Assembly (NCBI GenBank): GCA_028554755.1
Contig: JAPTOF010000015.1
Coordinates: 11,326,501 to 11,390,500, forward strand
Reading direction: 5' to 3'
Length of the DNA: 64,000 nt
Origin: Cordia subcordata
Taxonomy: Eukaryota > Streptophyta > Magnoliopsida > Boraginales > Cordiaceae
Shown here: piece after piece, positions 11,505 through 24,217 of the stretch
Position numbering within the stretch: the first letter of the stretch is position 1
Layout of the letters: each line of letters opens with the position of its first letter
Program-made: the position numbers and the translations under genes
The notes under the pieces: model-generated
Database searches by the model: none
What the model saw: only the letters and a program-made list of their open reading frames with translations
Told to the model about the DNA's origin: nothing

Positions 11505-11639
11505 ACTATCTCATAGTTTGAATTTTCAGCTAGGTTTTTTTTATCTTCAAACCTATAGTAGTAGTGATTAAGCAAGCGATCCACTCACTAGAAAGTCTAC
11601 AATAGGCTTTTGAGTGTTTTTAGGTCTTAATCTTATGTC

Positions 11640-11932
11640 TTGGTGCTCTGAAGAGCAAGTTATGGTGGATTACATAATTGCTACATGGTTTGTGCATCCT
11701 ATTCAACACTCTATGTCTTATAAGTGATTCTATTTAGCACTAGCTTTAGCCTCTAATTTATTGTTTCATGGAAGGACAAAGCACATTGAACTTGGCTACC
11801 ACTTTTTAAGATAAAAAGTAACGTCAAAGCAATTTCTTGTCTCATATGTGCCTATTATGGATTGCGTTGCTGATATTCTTATCAAAGCTCTACCTAACTC
11901 TATGTCTAATGGACTTAGTGCCAAGCTCGCTT
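11640..11932 (+). pseudogene. Ty1/copia RNase H C-terminal remnant
   Basis: Plus-strand wording TKHIELGYHFLR, then KVTSKQFLVSYVP, then VADILIKALPN, then SAKLA and a stop. This is the usual end of copia polyproteins (KHIE.DYHF..E, then ADILTKALP, then LRSKL). In-frame stops near 11725 and 11810 show it is dead. It ends about 30 bp before a TGTT-starting LTR, after a purine-rich tract, which is normal copia order. Confidence 0.8.
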
Positions 11933-11961
11933 AGAACTTCCTAGGCTTAAGTTAAGGGTGA

Positions 11962-12240
11962 TGTTAAGGTGAATACTTAGTTAAGCAGAGATAAGGAAGG
12001 CTAGTAGGAGTTAGTTATTGAAGTTAGGAAGTTTGTTATTAATGAAGTTTGTTGGCCAATTAGTTAAAGCAATCATTTGTAACTAATCTGTGATGTACAA
12101 CTGACAATTAATTCCTTTAGCTCCAATTCAACTAAGTTAACTATAAATATTTTTAATGCTATGTAAACAATTCATTCATTGAATGAGAGAACGAATTACT
12201 TCCCTTCTATTTTGCAAACATCTTACTTCCACAACTTCTA
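11962..12240 (+). mobile_element. Ty1/copia 3' LTR following the RNase H remnant
   Basis: TGTTAAGGTGAATACTTAG begins directly after a purine-rich TTAAGTTAAGGGTGA tract, the usual polypurine tract to LTR transition. A TATA-like ACTATAAATA lies at about 12140. The end position is a guess, as no matching 5' copy is in the window. Confidence 0.5.
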
Positions 12241-12332
12241 ATTCTCCTATGGTTTCATATTGCTCTACCAAGACTTGTGAGCCTACCTTCCTTTCTCTTT
12301 CAACCCCTACACCTTAATAATGTATGAAGGCC

Positions 12333-13510
12333 AAGATTGATGATGCTATTATTGCTTTATTTGATTTTGATTCTACTCTTAAGAGTTAGGTGCACACAAG
12401 CCCATTGAGCTTACTTATTCATATGATGATGAGTCTTTTGAGTTTACTATACCATATCCATGCATGTCCATCCTATCTGTAGAGCATAGGCAACCTCAAG
12501 ATGCAAATTCTAGTTATAAAGAGTCCTTACTGTTGAGGTTATTCAAGTAGACCTTTCTTTACCCTAGGGTAGTTTTTCATGCTCTCCCTTCTTTTAAGTC
12601 TTACCTTACTTTGAAGCACATATTATTGCCTTCTTTCATCGAGCACATACACATGGGACTAGCACTTGCTCTTCCCTCTTTACTTGCTTTGGACCTTTCA
12701 CTTACTTATAAAGAAGGAGTGTTAGTAGCCCTTGATCATCAAAAGAAGGCCATTGGGTTGTTAATGGATTAGATTAAGATTGATATATCATGTTTTGATC
12801 AGATATGATTAGGACATGATCTTTTAGATTTGTAGATAGTCTTTCACACATTAAAGCAGACACTTACATCTAATTTTTTGGGGGTGGGACTTTCCACCTT
12901 CTATAAGTGTTTGGAGAAGAATTGTTATGTTTATTCACTGTTTGAGTACATGTTGCATTATCGTATTCCTCTTGTTGTCTATGCTAAAATGATTATTAGA
13001 CAATGCATGCCTAGTGACTTTAATCGCATTTGGGTTTAACATTACCACTGGTTGAGGGCAAAAAACTTAGCACCCTTACAAGGCACGCTAGAAACTATTT
13101 ACACTTTCATTTTTATTCTGTCTTTCCTTTGCTTTTGTTTTCAGCAGTTTAGTTTGGTTAACAATCATTTGCTACATGCTCTCTTTATGGCTGCTTAAAA
13201 TTATAGCTCCTGAATACATCCTTGTTACCTTTACTAATGTCATTATGGACTTTGATTGCTTCATTTACTAATCTCTTCTATGCTCTCTTGAGAAGAGTTG
13301 TTCTTATAGTGAAAAGAAATTTAGCAAATGATTTGGCTTTCTTTGAAATTTATGGATATACAAGGAATAAAGATTTTATTGCTCTATCACTCTTTCTATT
13401 CTTCTTTTTCTTCCACATTCTCCTTATACGTTTCATGTTTCATGATTGTTTTGGTTATGTGTTATTTGTTTGAAGACAAGCAAACTTTAGCTTTGGGGGT
13501 GTGGGTGTTC
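12333..13510 (+). pseudogene. Plus-strand relative of the zinc-knuckle element ORF
   Basis: Translation reads KPIELTYSYDDESFEFTIPY early on, then SYLTLKHILLPSFIEHIHMG, then LALDLSLTYKEGVLVALDHQ and KKAIGLL. The latter aligns block by block with the end of the minus-strand ORF at 4116-3713 (SFSLELTFVPSCVEYFI, HLGLES, AFDLSLTHGEGVFLALDYE, KKAI). It goes on past the point where the other copy is cut, with ECMLHYRIPL-like wording. Around 13470-13510 comes GACAAGCAAACTTTAGCTTT and GGGGGTGTGGG, a motif that also follows the polyprotein in the arms at 24218-28132. Several stops are present. Function unknown. Confidence 0.6.
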
Positions 13511-13559
13511 TCTTTATCATTATTTCGTTACTAGTAGGTCAAGTAATTAACAATTTAAT

Positions 13560-14846
13560 TTCTCTAATATTATGAGATAATTCATTTCTTGAACCCATCT
13601 TCTTGTTATATGTTGTAAGATGATCCAATTTCCTTCAAAGCCACCCTATTTTTCTTTTGTTTTAGTTTAGCTATATTTTATCTTAACTTATTAGTTTTTA
13701 GGTTTTGGACATCAAAAGGCTAAGGGGATTGAAGTTTGAACCAAGAATTTAACTCTTGGAATGTCATAGATTTCCATGCCCTACTCTATCACTAAATAAG
13801 TTTATTGTCTAGAATGCCGTATAGTTTTGGTGTATTTTTAGGTTGAAAAATCTATCTACTCCTACTATACATAAAAATCCTATATTGGGTCCTTTACAAC
13901 ACCAATCTATACATTAACGTATGTTATCTCTTAATGGCATAAAATGAATCTCAAACATGGGTTATTCAACATAATCATTACTACAAGTAAAGATAGCATA
14001 AGTTGTGAATAGTCTCTTATATTTGATAATTCTTCTACACCTTTGCATTTGCTTATATATGTGACAGCATTGGTAGCCTTGGTAGGTGTCAAGAAGAAAC
14101 AGATGTAAAAGGGATTACCGTAACCAACTGTACATTCACTAGCACAACGAATGGAGCCAGAATTAAAACTTGGCATGATTCTCAGTACTTCAAGTTTCAA
14201 ATATTGTCTATGAAGATTTAGTCATAAATGTAGTTAGCGACCCCATTATCATTGACCAAAACTACTATTCAATTGGCAGAGTAGTGCTAAGATACTATAC
14301 TTTGTTGTGCTTAAGTGAATTTAAAATATTTTGTTAATTATGACTATGTGATTTTGATGTCCAAAGATAATGGAACTTAAGAAAAGTAAGTGATTGTTTT
14401 CTCATAAAAATATTAAAGTATATCGGACAATAAAATCAGTGGGTTGCTCCCCACAAGGTAAAAAGTACATCCACCTAGACTTATCAATTATTATGATGAA
14501 ATAGAAATATGATATTTCTTCATTATAAATTAGATATCTACTAACTGTAACCCTAATATCTCTTTTGAACTAACACATAGCCATTCAAGGTGAAAATCAT
14601 TGATGTCTACTTCAAGAACATAAGGGGTACCACTATCTCAGAGGTTCCAATTGCAGTGAAGCAGTTCTTTGTGAAGACATTGAATTGGCTGACATCGATT
14701 TAATAGTAGCCTCTACTAACATTGGCCCTTTTTCTTCAGTATGTGCCAATGGAAAATTCCAAGTTCATGAAAAACTAAACCCCCTCAAATGTAGCTAGGT
14801 AGAAAATACATACTTCAAAGGGCCCATGGATCATTTTTTAATTATC
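13560..14846. other. Degenerate repeat-like DNA, unassigned
   Basis: No gene is supported. A minus-strand stretch near 14430-14540 gives ISYFYFIIIIDKSRWMYF, faintly like the copia integrase core. It may be remains of the copia element whose LTR end lies at 33376-33624 on the other side of the nested element, but I could not align it. Confidence 0.3.
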
Positions 14847-16605
14847 TATTGGATCTTGATGCTATTCCTATGGCTAGTTGTTATTCTAGATTAAAAAAAT
14901 ACAAAAAACATATTAACAACAATGGGAGCAGAAACATAATATAATAAAGTCTATTATACACATGGACATCATATTCATGCAAAACACAAGAGTAAAGTCA
15001 AGACCTGTTACCCTTGTAATGTGACCCAGATGCAAAAATGACTTCTTTGCACAATACCAGCCTCGTGTTAGCCTCATAATAGTCTTCTCTACTATTTCCA
15101 AATATCTATTGCTAGGATATGATTTGCTATATAATGGGCAAGCAATTTTTTTAGACTAAATTGAGGTTATGGAATTTAGTGTGTGAAAAATCCTGTACAT
15201 ACCTACCAAAAAAATATCTCACTCTCTTTCATTTTCCTATGGGTTATGCCTATCTTGTACTATTTCTAGTACAAGGCAATCTTAATAAGGATAAGGTTCC
15301 TAGAATATTATGTTTCACCATAATAACCCTCCTTAGTCCTTCTAGAAATGGAATATTCCCTAGGGATAAAGTTATCCTGAATATTTCACCTCACGTATTA
15401 AATACCTTTCATGTAGGCCCCATTTATCTAATTAAAATATTCATGAGTTATGTTAAGAAGACCTGAATAATTAAATTCCTTCTTAATTCTATTCTCAAAT
15501 CTTAATTAAGAAATCCACATAATTAATTTACCCCAATTAATGTAACCAATAGAGTAATGGCAAGTGGAGGGACCAAAATACATAATTGCCCTTGGCTCTT
15601 AAAATGACCAAAATGCTTTTGCCACCATTTTGATGATGTTAAGGCCATTTTGACCTCGGTCTATTTCCACCAGAAGATCAAAGTCGTACTCCAAAGATAA
15701 TTTTTGGCTAAGCAGGACCTTGTCACTCGCTCCGGTGACCTCTGTCTTTGACCAACCAAATGAAATGACCAAAATGTCTCTCTACGTATACTCATAGTCA
15801 AGGCCAGTCCATACAAATATCATCATCTCCAAGACTATTTTTGGAACCTTAGAATCTCTAGTCCCATATTATGATCATCCACAGGTCACGGATCTCTTGA
15901 CCTAGGGAGCGACCCGTAAGCTAAATGACCGATATACCCCTAAAGGGAAATGTCACTAGTACTAGATTTCTAGTAATCAAGTGGACAAATCTAAGGGGCA
16001 CGTGGACTCTATTATTGCATATGCAAGTCCCAACTAGTCAGAATGCAACACCTAACATACGAGGCAGATAATCTTATCACCCAAGGCCTCTCTTTATTGT
16101 ATATCAAAGTGTTGCACCTTAACATCGTCAATTCATCCACACATGCTCAAGATTAAGAGCATTAGTCTCTCGAATACTGACTATCTTGTCTTCTATATAT
16201 GGTGGTATAGTTCCCAAAAGACATACTCATTGTGGTCCTATCTAATGTTTGTCACATGCACTAGGAGCGTAGCTTGGAAAACCATCCATCGACCTAGGTA
16301 GATCACTCCGTCAAGAAGACTCGCCCATTATAGCCTTGTCCTAGTAGAGTGTGCAATACTACCATCTGACTATGGACACCTTTTATGATACCACCAAATC
16401 TTCCCTTGGATCTACTGTGCGTCTAGTCTCACTGCGCATCCAAGTCATTGGTGTGTATCATTTGACCTTTATAATTTGCATCTATGCATAAATAGAGAGA
16501 ATACATTGTGTAAAACTTAATCATGTGAACAATATCATTGCGCATTATGTATAGTATCCAGTAATCACCATGTGATTGTGGTCTTTAGGGCAAACAATCC
16601 TAATA
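14847..16605 (-). mobile_element. 3' LTR of the large copia-like element
   Basis: It matches 31608-33375 along its length in + reading (GCTATTCCTATGGCTAGT, TAATGGGCAAGCAATTTTT, ATATTCCCTAGGGATAA and TCAAGTGGACAAATC). The ends are TATT...AATA, that is TGTT...AACA with one mutated base at each side. The adjoining minus-strand GCAAGTGGGAGAT is a copia-type polypurine tract. Confidence 0.8.
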
Positions 16606-17400
16606 ATCTCCCACTTGCACTAAAGATCACAATCGCCAAACTGTATTCCCAAATGACTCCACATGTGTGGCCAACATTATCTTCAAAAGTCATGTCTCAT
16701 GGTCGCACATGGTTTTTCACCACAATTATTCGATCTTCCTTCTAATGTCTTAGCACAAAATCTTCCGATCTCTAAAAATTCTAAGATATGTGCAAATCCA
16801 CTAACCTAGGGACATTAGTCTAATAATTCAACTGATATATGCTATCTATGCTCACTGCAAAGCCGATAGCTAGGCGTAGCATTTACCATGTAATTTGTAA
16901 AGCTCATACTCTGCTAAGCACATAATGCTTTAAACATCATCTTTATCCCTGTAGACATCAAACAACCCTTGATAAAGACATTCCAATAGCTAGGAGGTAA
17001 ACACACTCCTTTGGAATATTACATGTTGATCTTTAACTAAGAAAAATTTAATATAGAAATACAAGGTAGAATTAACCTTTATTGTATATCTGTTATCTTC
17101 CTTGTACACCCATAGTCCATCAACATCTTGATCAAAACAAAAACATGTTTTTCTAATCAAATTTGATTCTTTTATTATATGTTCACTTAAGCCCTTAAGA
17201 GGACTTATTAAGCTATACATGCCATATGATATATGCATCTAGCAATGCACTTGTTTGGCTATCAACTAGATGTCTTTCCTTAAACTTTTCAACTAAGTGA
17301 AGCTATCTTGATGAACATCTTTGATATCTCACTTTCACTAAGATAGGTGATAGTAATGGAGTCACCTAATGGATCCTAGCATGGCTTTTTGGATAGAAGG
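16606..17400 (-). mobile_element. 3' internal part of the large copia-like element
   Basis: Between the polypurine tract and the inserted Athila-type LTR. It should hold the end of pol, but I could not read RNase H with confidence. Confidence 0.45.
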
Positions 17401-18364
17401 TGATGCGATTTTTTTAGCACAAGCCTAAAATAGCCCGCAAGTGCACGGGTCATGTATAGTGTAGTATGTACAAGTACGGGGTCGTATACACGAGGAGGCT
17501 ACAATGGGGAAAAACTCCGAAGAAGTGTGCTTTAGGGAATTACCTAAATAAAACCTAAACTAGCAATCTTTTTAGTAGTTTTTGAATTAACGGGAGCTCA
17601 ATGGGGAAAATAACCTAAACTAAACGCTAAACTAAAGGGATGGAATGGAAAATAGGGAATGTAAGCTAACTAAGGGGAACACTAATGGAATGGGGATTAG
17701 GGTGATTTCTGCATGATTATCGGTAACTTAATATGTTCTTGCTACGGGAATAATTGATGGGTTAAATCATAGGGATTTCTCTTAATTAAGATCCTAATTA
17801 GCTACCTTACTATCTACTAGGCCTCAGTGTAGGTCTATCCCTAGGCGACATCTACCTAGAGCAGAGCATGGTCTTTATGACCTAGGGTTTTAAGGCTAAC
17901 TAACTAATCTCTTAGGTGACTTAGATCGACACTGCCTTAGTATCTAAAATGTTGGCTAGGTTTAAAGCCAAGATCTAGTCTATCTAAGGTCGACTAATCC
18001 TAATCAGAAACCTATTGGCTAGGTTTACAGCCAAAGGAGACTCTAGGGCTAGTCTATAGTTACGCACCGTCAGTCAATCATCACATTAGCGGTTTAGAAT
18101 ATGAGCACATGTTCATACACATTTTAAGCATGGTATTCATGAATACACCGACATATTCAACAACTAAACATATAGACACACTTGGATTACACCATATTTA
18201 GCATTGATAACCAATATGTATGCTATTGGAGCAACATTTGCTACTAAGACATGCAACACACACATAGACATGTATAAATGCATTACACACTTCATGGTTT
18301 CATCATACAAACAAATAAACATGCTCACAAAATGATTTAGAAGTGATTAACAGCAAATAAACCT

Positions 18365-18403
<39 letters not shown>

Positions 18404-19305
18404 GCATATGCTACTCATTTAGGCATATTAACAAACACATAGACATGTAAGAAAAAAGTGACTAAAACCATAAAATCAAAGTATATATATTAACCACCAA
18501 TAAACCTAGTATTAAACTAATTTGTAATACAAGCTTTAATCACCCTAAAGAGATCTACTCAAACATAGAATAAATAAGGATAAAAGGGAGATAAGAAAAC
18601 TTCACTCTCATCCTTGCAATTTCTTTACAAAACTTGAGCAGAGCTTCTGATCCAAAGTGTTTTGATCCACCCAAGTGCTTGATTCTAAGTGTTAATGTGT
18701 GTGGGTGAGTGTGTATGAGATAGGTGAGACTTAGTGTTTTGTGGGTGTGAGAGTGTGTGACGAATATGTGATTGAATTCCTAAAAATGCTGAAATTCGCG
18801 CTTTTATAGTCTTCACAACATGCTATTGATCGACCTAGTCAGTCGAATAGCAAAATTCCCTTCACTCAACCAAAAATTACATGGGCTTTTGGGATCAACC
18901 AATCGACCAAGCCCGCCAATTGGTACTTTAGGGTGGACTCAACCGGTATTTCTCTTTGCTCTTTGGTTTTACTGGTCGACCTAAAATGCCTGTAGGTCGA
19001 TTGGTTGCTCCTTTTTACTTCAATCTTTATTCTCTTTCGCTTCTGGTTTTCTTCTCACGACTTGTACACTTTAATTCTTGATCCTTCATTCTCATTCAAG
19101 CTAGCTCATCAACCCAAAACTCACCTAAAACATAAAAATATGCATTTAGTGTAGTGTTTTACTTTAAAACTCAACTATTGACACTTAGCAATGCATATGC
19201 ATAAACATACTATAATTACTACACAAATGTCATCAAATAAGCACAAAACACTTGCAAATCATAAGGAAATGCATGAACAAACACACACCAAACCATGACA
19301 CATCA
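17401..19305 (-). mobile_element. Single Athila-type LTR inserted in the copia-like element
   Basis: A 1905-bp LTR, TGATGCG...ACATCA, in minus orientation. In + reading it opens like 3190 and 5804 (GCACAAGCCTAAAATAGC) and carries the CATAGACATG-type repeats (about 18170-18450), a (TA)n tract (about 18369-18402) and decayed GTCGACC-type motifs (about 18825-18990). No Athila coding region or primer site adjoins it, so it is probably a solo LTR. The flanks (GAAGG, TAGTC) do not show a target duplication. Confidence 0.75.
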
Positions 19306-22300
19306 TAGTCAATCTCTTTCTTTTTAAGTATAACCCCTCACTATCCAGCCTTGCTATGAAAGCTCCAACCTTCCCATTAGCTCCATTTTTGTTCTTTGTC
19401 GATCCAACTACATCCTTTGAGTTATACCTCTTCGGATACAACTACAAGAGCCTAGACATAATTAACTAACGAACTCTAAATTAGAAACTGTTTCATCGTG
19501 TCTAGTGAGAACCATAACCCAAAACTTTGGGAACTTGTCAAGAAGACTTTCTAGAGTATTTATTAGGTTACATGGTAATCCTTCCACTATGATAAGGCTC
19601 TGGGTGTAACAATGATAACATACAACACTCTTCTCTTTTCAAGATGGTGTAGATTTATTTGAAGACCAAAAGCTCTCCTATAGAGCAATTCCAAAATCTG
19701 GCAAGTATCGAATCATACTATCATTCTCCAAGTATCTAGCATAAATGCAAACGAGCATTTTTGCTCCTTAGACTAATATATAATTCCCCCTCCGATCCAA
19801 AAAGGATGTATCAAGAAACAACACATCTTTAACCTGTGGTTCCATCCATCAAGGACACTGAACACATTAGCTGGAATATTACAAAGATGGAACTTAGCTT
19901 AAACCAAGTTTTGCCACAATCATATTTCTTACAATGTCCTATATGTTGCCTTGAATTGTACCAAATTAAAGACGTAAATTGTCGTCTCAAGATCACACTT
20001 CTACTAAGACATAGAAAATATCATGAGCCTTTCCATGTCTACGAGTGTTCAATTTTTTCACTAATCTACACCATTCTCCATGTGAGGGAAAATCTTGATG
20101 TAGATTACTGAGTCATAATCCATAATCTACAAGGTGCTCTTTGAGTTCACATGTAAGGCATATTCCACCTAGATTAGGATAAAAGAGGTTTTGATGTGTT
20201 TATCTAATTTCTGCTCCACCTTAGTCTCAAACCACTAGAGACTTGTGTAGCATCAGATGCACACATCTAGACCTTTGAGTAATCTCTAGTAAAACTAGTA
20301 CTCAAAACGTTACAAACTATGAACTCATGGAACCTCATATATTAGTGTGAACCGATTTCCAACACTTTCTGAGCACTTTGTCACCTAGAGAAAAAAGGGA
20401 CATTTGCAAGTAATTTTTCCTCATAGATAAGACCATTAGAAGTTATATCTTCAAGATCTAGTAAGCTGCAAAGCATACACTCGACTGACTTCTTATCATG
20501 CTCTTAGCCAATATATCCCTTAGGGAAGATTAAAAGTTATGACTTCAAGATCTAATGAGCTGCAAAGCTCAAACTTGACTAACTTATTGATGCCTTAGAC
20601 AAGATGTCTTATGCATGAGGGTATCCAAAGTGTTATTGGTCAAAGAAAATATCCTTTCATGGATGAAAATTTTCTCTATGTCGTGCAGTGATAGTGTAAT
20701 AGGATATTGTTAAACCATTATGTATTTTACTGAACGACAAACATTTTTGTATCTACTAATATTGAAACCAGAATAGAAATATGATGTCTATGTAGTCTAG
20801 AACAAAGTTCTTCCACATGTTTGAAACATAAATATTAACATGAACATCCAAACACTATGTAATTCCCATTACATAAGCCCATACTTTGCTTCGTTACGCA
20901 CTGTGGAAGTAAAGCTTCCTTACTTCTTATCCACATCTCTTAAATCCTTCGCTAGAAATAACAGTTATGGTTACTGGCTCAAGGCCTAGTCACAAGTACG
21001 ACGAACCACCATAAGGGTTTCACCGTGAGAAGTGAAGCTTATACCTTCTAATGCTTGGCTAGGTATACTGGACAACACGTCCTCTAGTGATCTTACAGAC
21101 CATACTAGAAACATTTTCCTTTGGGCTTGTCATCTACTACCTTTTTTCATTTCTTTTCGGGACTAGCATTTTTCTATTGCTCAACACTATTCAACGACCC
21201 CTTTCCATGTTCCAATTATTTTCTCTTATCACTAGATTGAACAATACCAGAAGGTTTAACTTTAGGAACGAAATCTCGAGCCTCTTATTGAATGATAAAT
21301 TCTACTTCTTAAAGCTACTTTAAAATATCAGAAGGCTCAAGTTCAACTTGCTTGACATAATAGTCAGCTTGAACTTCTTGACGAATTCAGGTAGTGTCTC
21401 GAGTATCATCTCAACACGAATTGTAGCGTCAATTACGGCACTTAGGATCTCGGCAATGCTAAAGTTATCTATCAATCTACCCATATGCCATTCTAGAATT
21501 TATGATCTTCCTCATAGAAGCTTGCCTAGCTGGCCTACTAATGTCTTTGAATATCTCAACCAATGAGGTCATGATTCCTACAGCAATCCTTATACCATTA
21601 TGCAATATCAGTAGACTATCGAATAACGATACTAATATATAGCACTTAGCCATAATCAACTCTCATCCAACTCTGCTCAGCAACTTGCTAGGTATTAGTA
21701 GAACCGATCCTTATTCGAGGATAGGATTGGGTAAGGACAAGCATGTACTTATCCTCCCTTTGTCCAAGTTCCTCTTCCAGTGAACATAGTTTGGGCCGAT
21801 TAACTTATTCTCGAAGAGAATACCTGCCAAACCACTGGAGAAACTGAGTGACATTTTACTGGACACACACATAATGATATCACAAATGAATAAGCAAAAT
21901 AATAGGTTACAAGTATGATATGTATGTAATAGTAGAAAAACAAAATACATCAAACCTTTTTACATCATTTACCATTTAGTAGATAAACCCTCAAACTACT
22001 ATGATGTAACAGTGTCTCAACCCTATCAACTTAAACTCTATTGATAGCATGGCCAAACAAGTGAATAGCCAAGTTAAGCTTTAGCCTATTTGGATAACGC
22101 TTACCTAGATAGACGTTATCCAACAGTATTTAATTACTATGTTGTTTGGCCGCTCAAATTGCCTTGCGGCCTCCACTAATAGAGTGGCCGAACCCATGAT
22201 TTGAGTTGAGTGTATTTAACCACTACTTGGTGTCTCATACGCCCAACATGTATCTAGACCTGAGCCCTTTGATGGGGTAGTCACTCTCATCCCCATGCCT

Positions 22301-22357
22301 GAGACAGTTTATAACGATGAACTCCATCAATGGGATAACTGAACCTCATCAACGCCT
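19306..22357 (-). mobile_element. Internal region of the large copia-like element (pol, gag, leader remnants)
   Basis: Apart from the gag start at 21854-21711, this contains only decayed sequence. A local duplication is visible: TTCAAGATCTA..GAGCTGCAAAG occurs at about 20448-20475 and 20540-20565. The part above 21960 is probably untranslated leader. Confidence 0.45.
21711..21854 (-). pseudogene. Ty1/copia gag N-terminus remnant
   Basis: From the ATG at 21854 the frame reads SGLAGILFENKLIGPNYVHW then KRNLD. This is the conserved copia gag opening (..F..KLLVGPNY..WKRNLD). The expected continuation is lost after KRNLD through a frameshift or deletion. Confidence 0.8.
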
Positions 22358-24217
22358 TGTGTGTCTCTCGAGTGCACGCTTTAAAGACTCGCAAGCTTAT
22401 GGATTAATGCAATGAAGTATCTGCGAGAACGGGTGTCGAACCATGAGGAAACTATTTTATGGAATGGATTCTATATGTGTGTCCTAGAGAGTGCCTAAAA
22501 GAAAACCTAAACTAACTATTTTTAGGGTTTTTGGATTTATGGGAGCTCTAACTAAAGAAATAAAACTACACTATGGAATAGAAAGTGGGGAATCAAACTA
22601 TCTAGAGGGAACTAACAAATGGAATGGATTAAGATGACTTTTACTTGCTAATAGATGATTCTAGACTCAAATGCTGAGATTACATGAGATGGCTTAATTA
22701 TTGATTAATCTTAACTAGGTTGCTAACTAGTGTCTTAATTTCACCTAAGGACTCGGTATGAGTCCGTCCTTAGGCGGTGCCTTCTAAAGCCACGGCATGG
22801 TCCTTATAACCTAGGGCATTAAGAGTGACTTACTAACTTCCTAAGTTACCTAAAATGAACCTACACTAGTACCTAAACCATTGGCTAGATTTAAAGCAAA
22901 GACCTAGTGTCGCTAGGGTCGACTATACCTATCCAAAAACCTATTGGCTAGATTTAAAACCAAAAGAGACTTGATCTAAGCTAGGCTTAAATTACGCATC
23001 ATCATACTAGGGTCACTATAATGAGATTTAACTTATTAGCACATTCATACATGTTCTACGCCCAGGTGTTTGTGAATAAAGGAACCTCTTTGACTACTAA
23101 ACATTGTCATGCTCAGATTACACCATTAAAAGCACTTTGGAACTAACATGTATGCAATATTCTTGTCATATTCACTACTAGGCATGTAAACATACGCAGA
23201 CATGAATATAAGCATTACCTACTTCATAAAATCCATACATAAACACTTAGACATGATTATAGAATGGATTAGAAGTGTTTAGTAGCAAATAGACTTCAAT
23301 ATATACATATGCAACTCTCATAGGCATATTATCAAACACCTAAACATGTGTAAAGCAATAGCCATGGAAACAAGAAAAACATAGCATATGTATATACATA
23401 TTAAGCTATCAAATCCCATAACATAAGAGCATACAATCAACCATTACACAAATTCAATCACCTTAAACAAGTCTAATCAAACATAATATAAAATAGGATG
23501 AAAAAAAGAATAGAAAACTCCTTTTTCATCCTAGCAACTCCTGTACAAATTCTTTGAGCAAGCTTCAATCTAAGTGTTTGAAACCCTCCAAGTAAGCTTG
23601 AATCTGGGTTAATGTATGTGTAAGTATGTATATTAGAGGTGGGTGAAGGTAACGTTTCTTATGTGTGTGATGGGTGTATGAGAAAGAGTTTAAAGATATC
23701 CAAAAAGGGTTGAAAATGGGCTTAAATAGTGCAGAAAACACGCCCAGCCAGGGGCCTTAGCTGATCGACTGGCCTATCACCTAGGTCGACTGACCTAAGG
23801 GCATTGCTCTCTGGTTTGCCCGGTTAACCGATCGTGGAAGGGGGGGTCAACCGGCCTGGTCAGAACCTTGGCTGATTTTCGAGCGTTGTGTCCATTTCGT
23901 TCCGGTTGCTCTTTTCTTCGCTCGTTGCCTCCAAAAGCATTTTTTATACTTATACCACATCCCAAAAACCTCAAGCTTGACTCCAACATCAATTCTCCAT
24001 CAATTCAAGTCCTGAGCTTTTGACCTCACTTCACCAAACATGAGAAATAAGCATGCATTAGTGTAGCGTTTGTCTTTAAACTCAACTATCTTCATTTTTG
24101 TGTGCTTAAGCCTATCTCTATCATATGCACTATACTAATGCATCTCCTTGAAACTCAAAATACCTCTTAAACATAGATGAATGACAATGAAAACAAATAC
24201 AAAAACACAACACATCA
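22358..24217 (-). mobile_element. Athila-like 3' LTR, left arm
   Basis: An 1860-bp LTR on minus, ending at 24217 with a TGATGTG start in sense orientation next to a purine-rich tract (sense ..AGAGAGGGTTTAGGGATGT). It carries CATAGACATG-type repeats at about 23190-23350 and GTCGACTGACC-type motifs at about 23765-23860. Confidence 0.75.
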
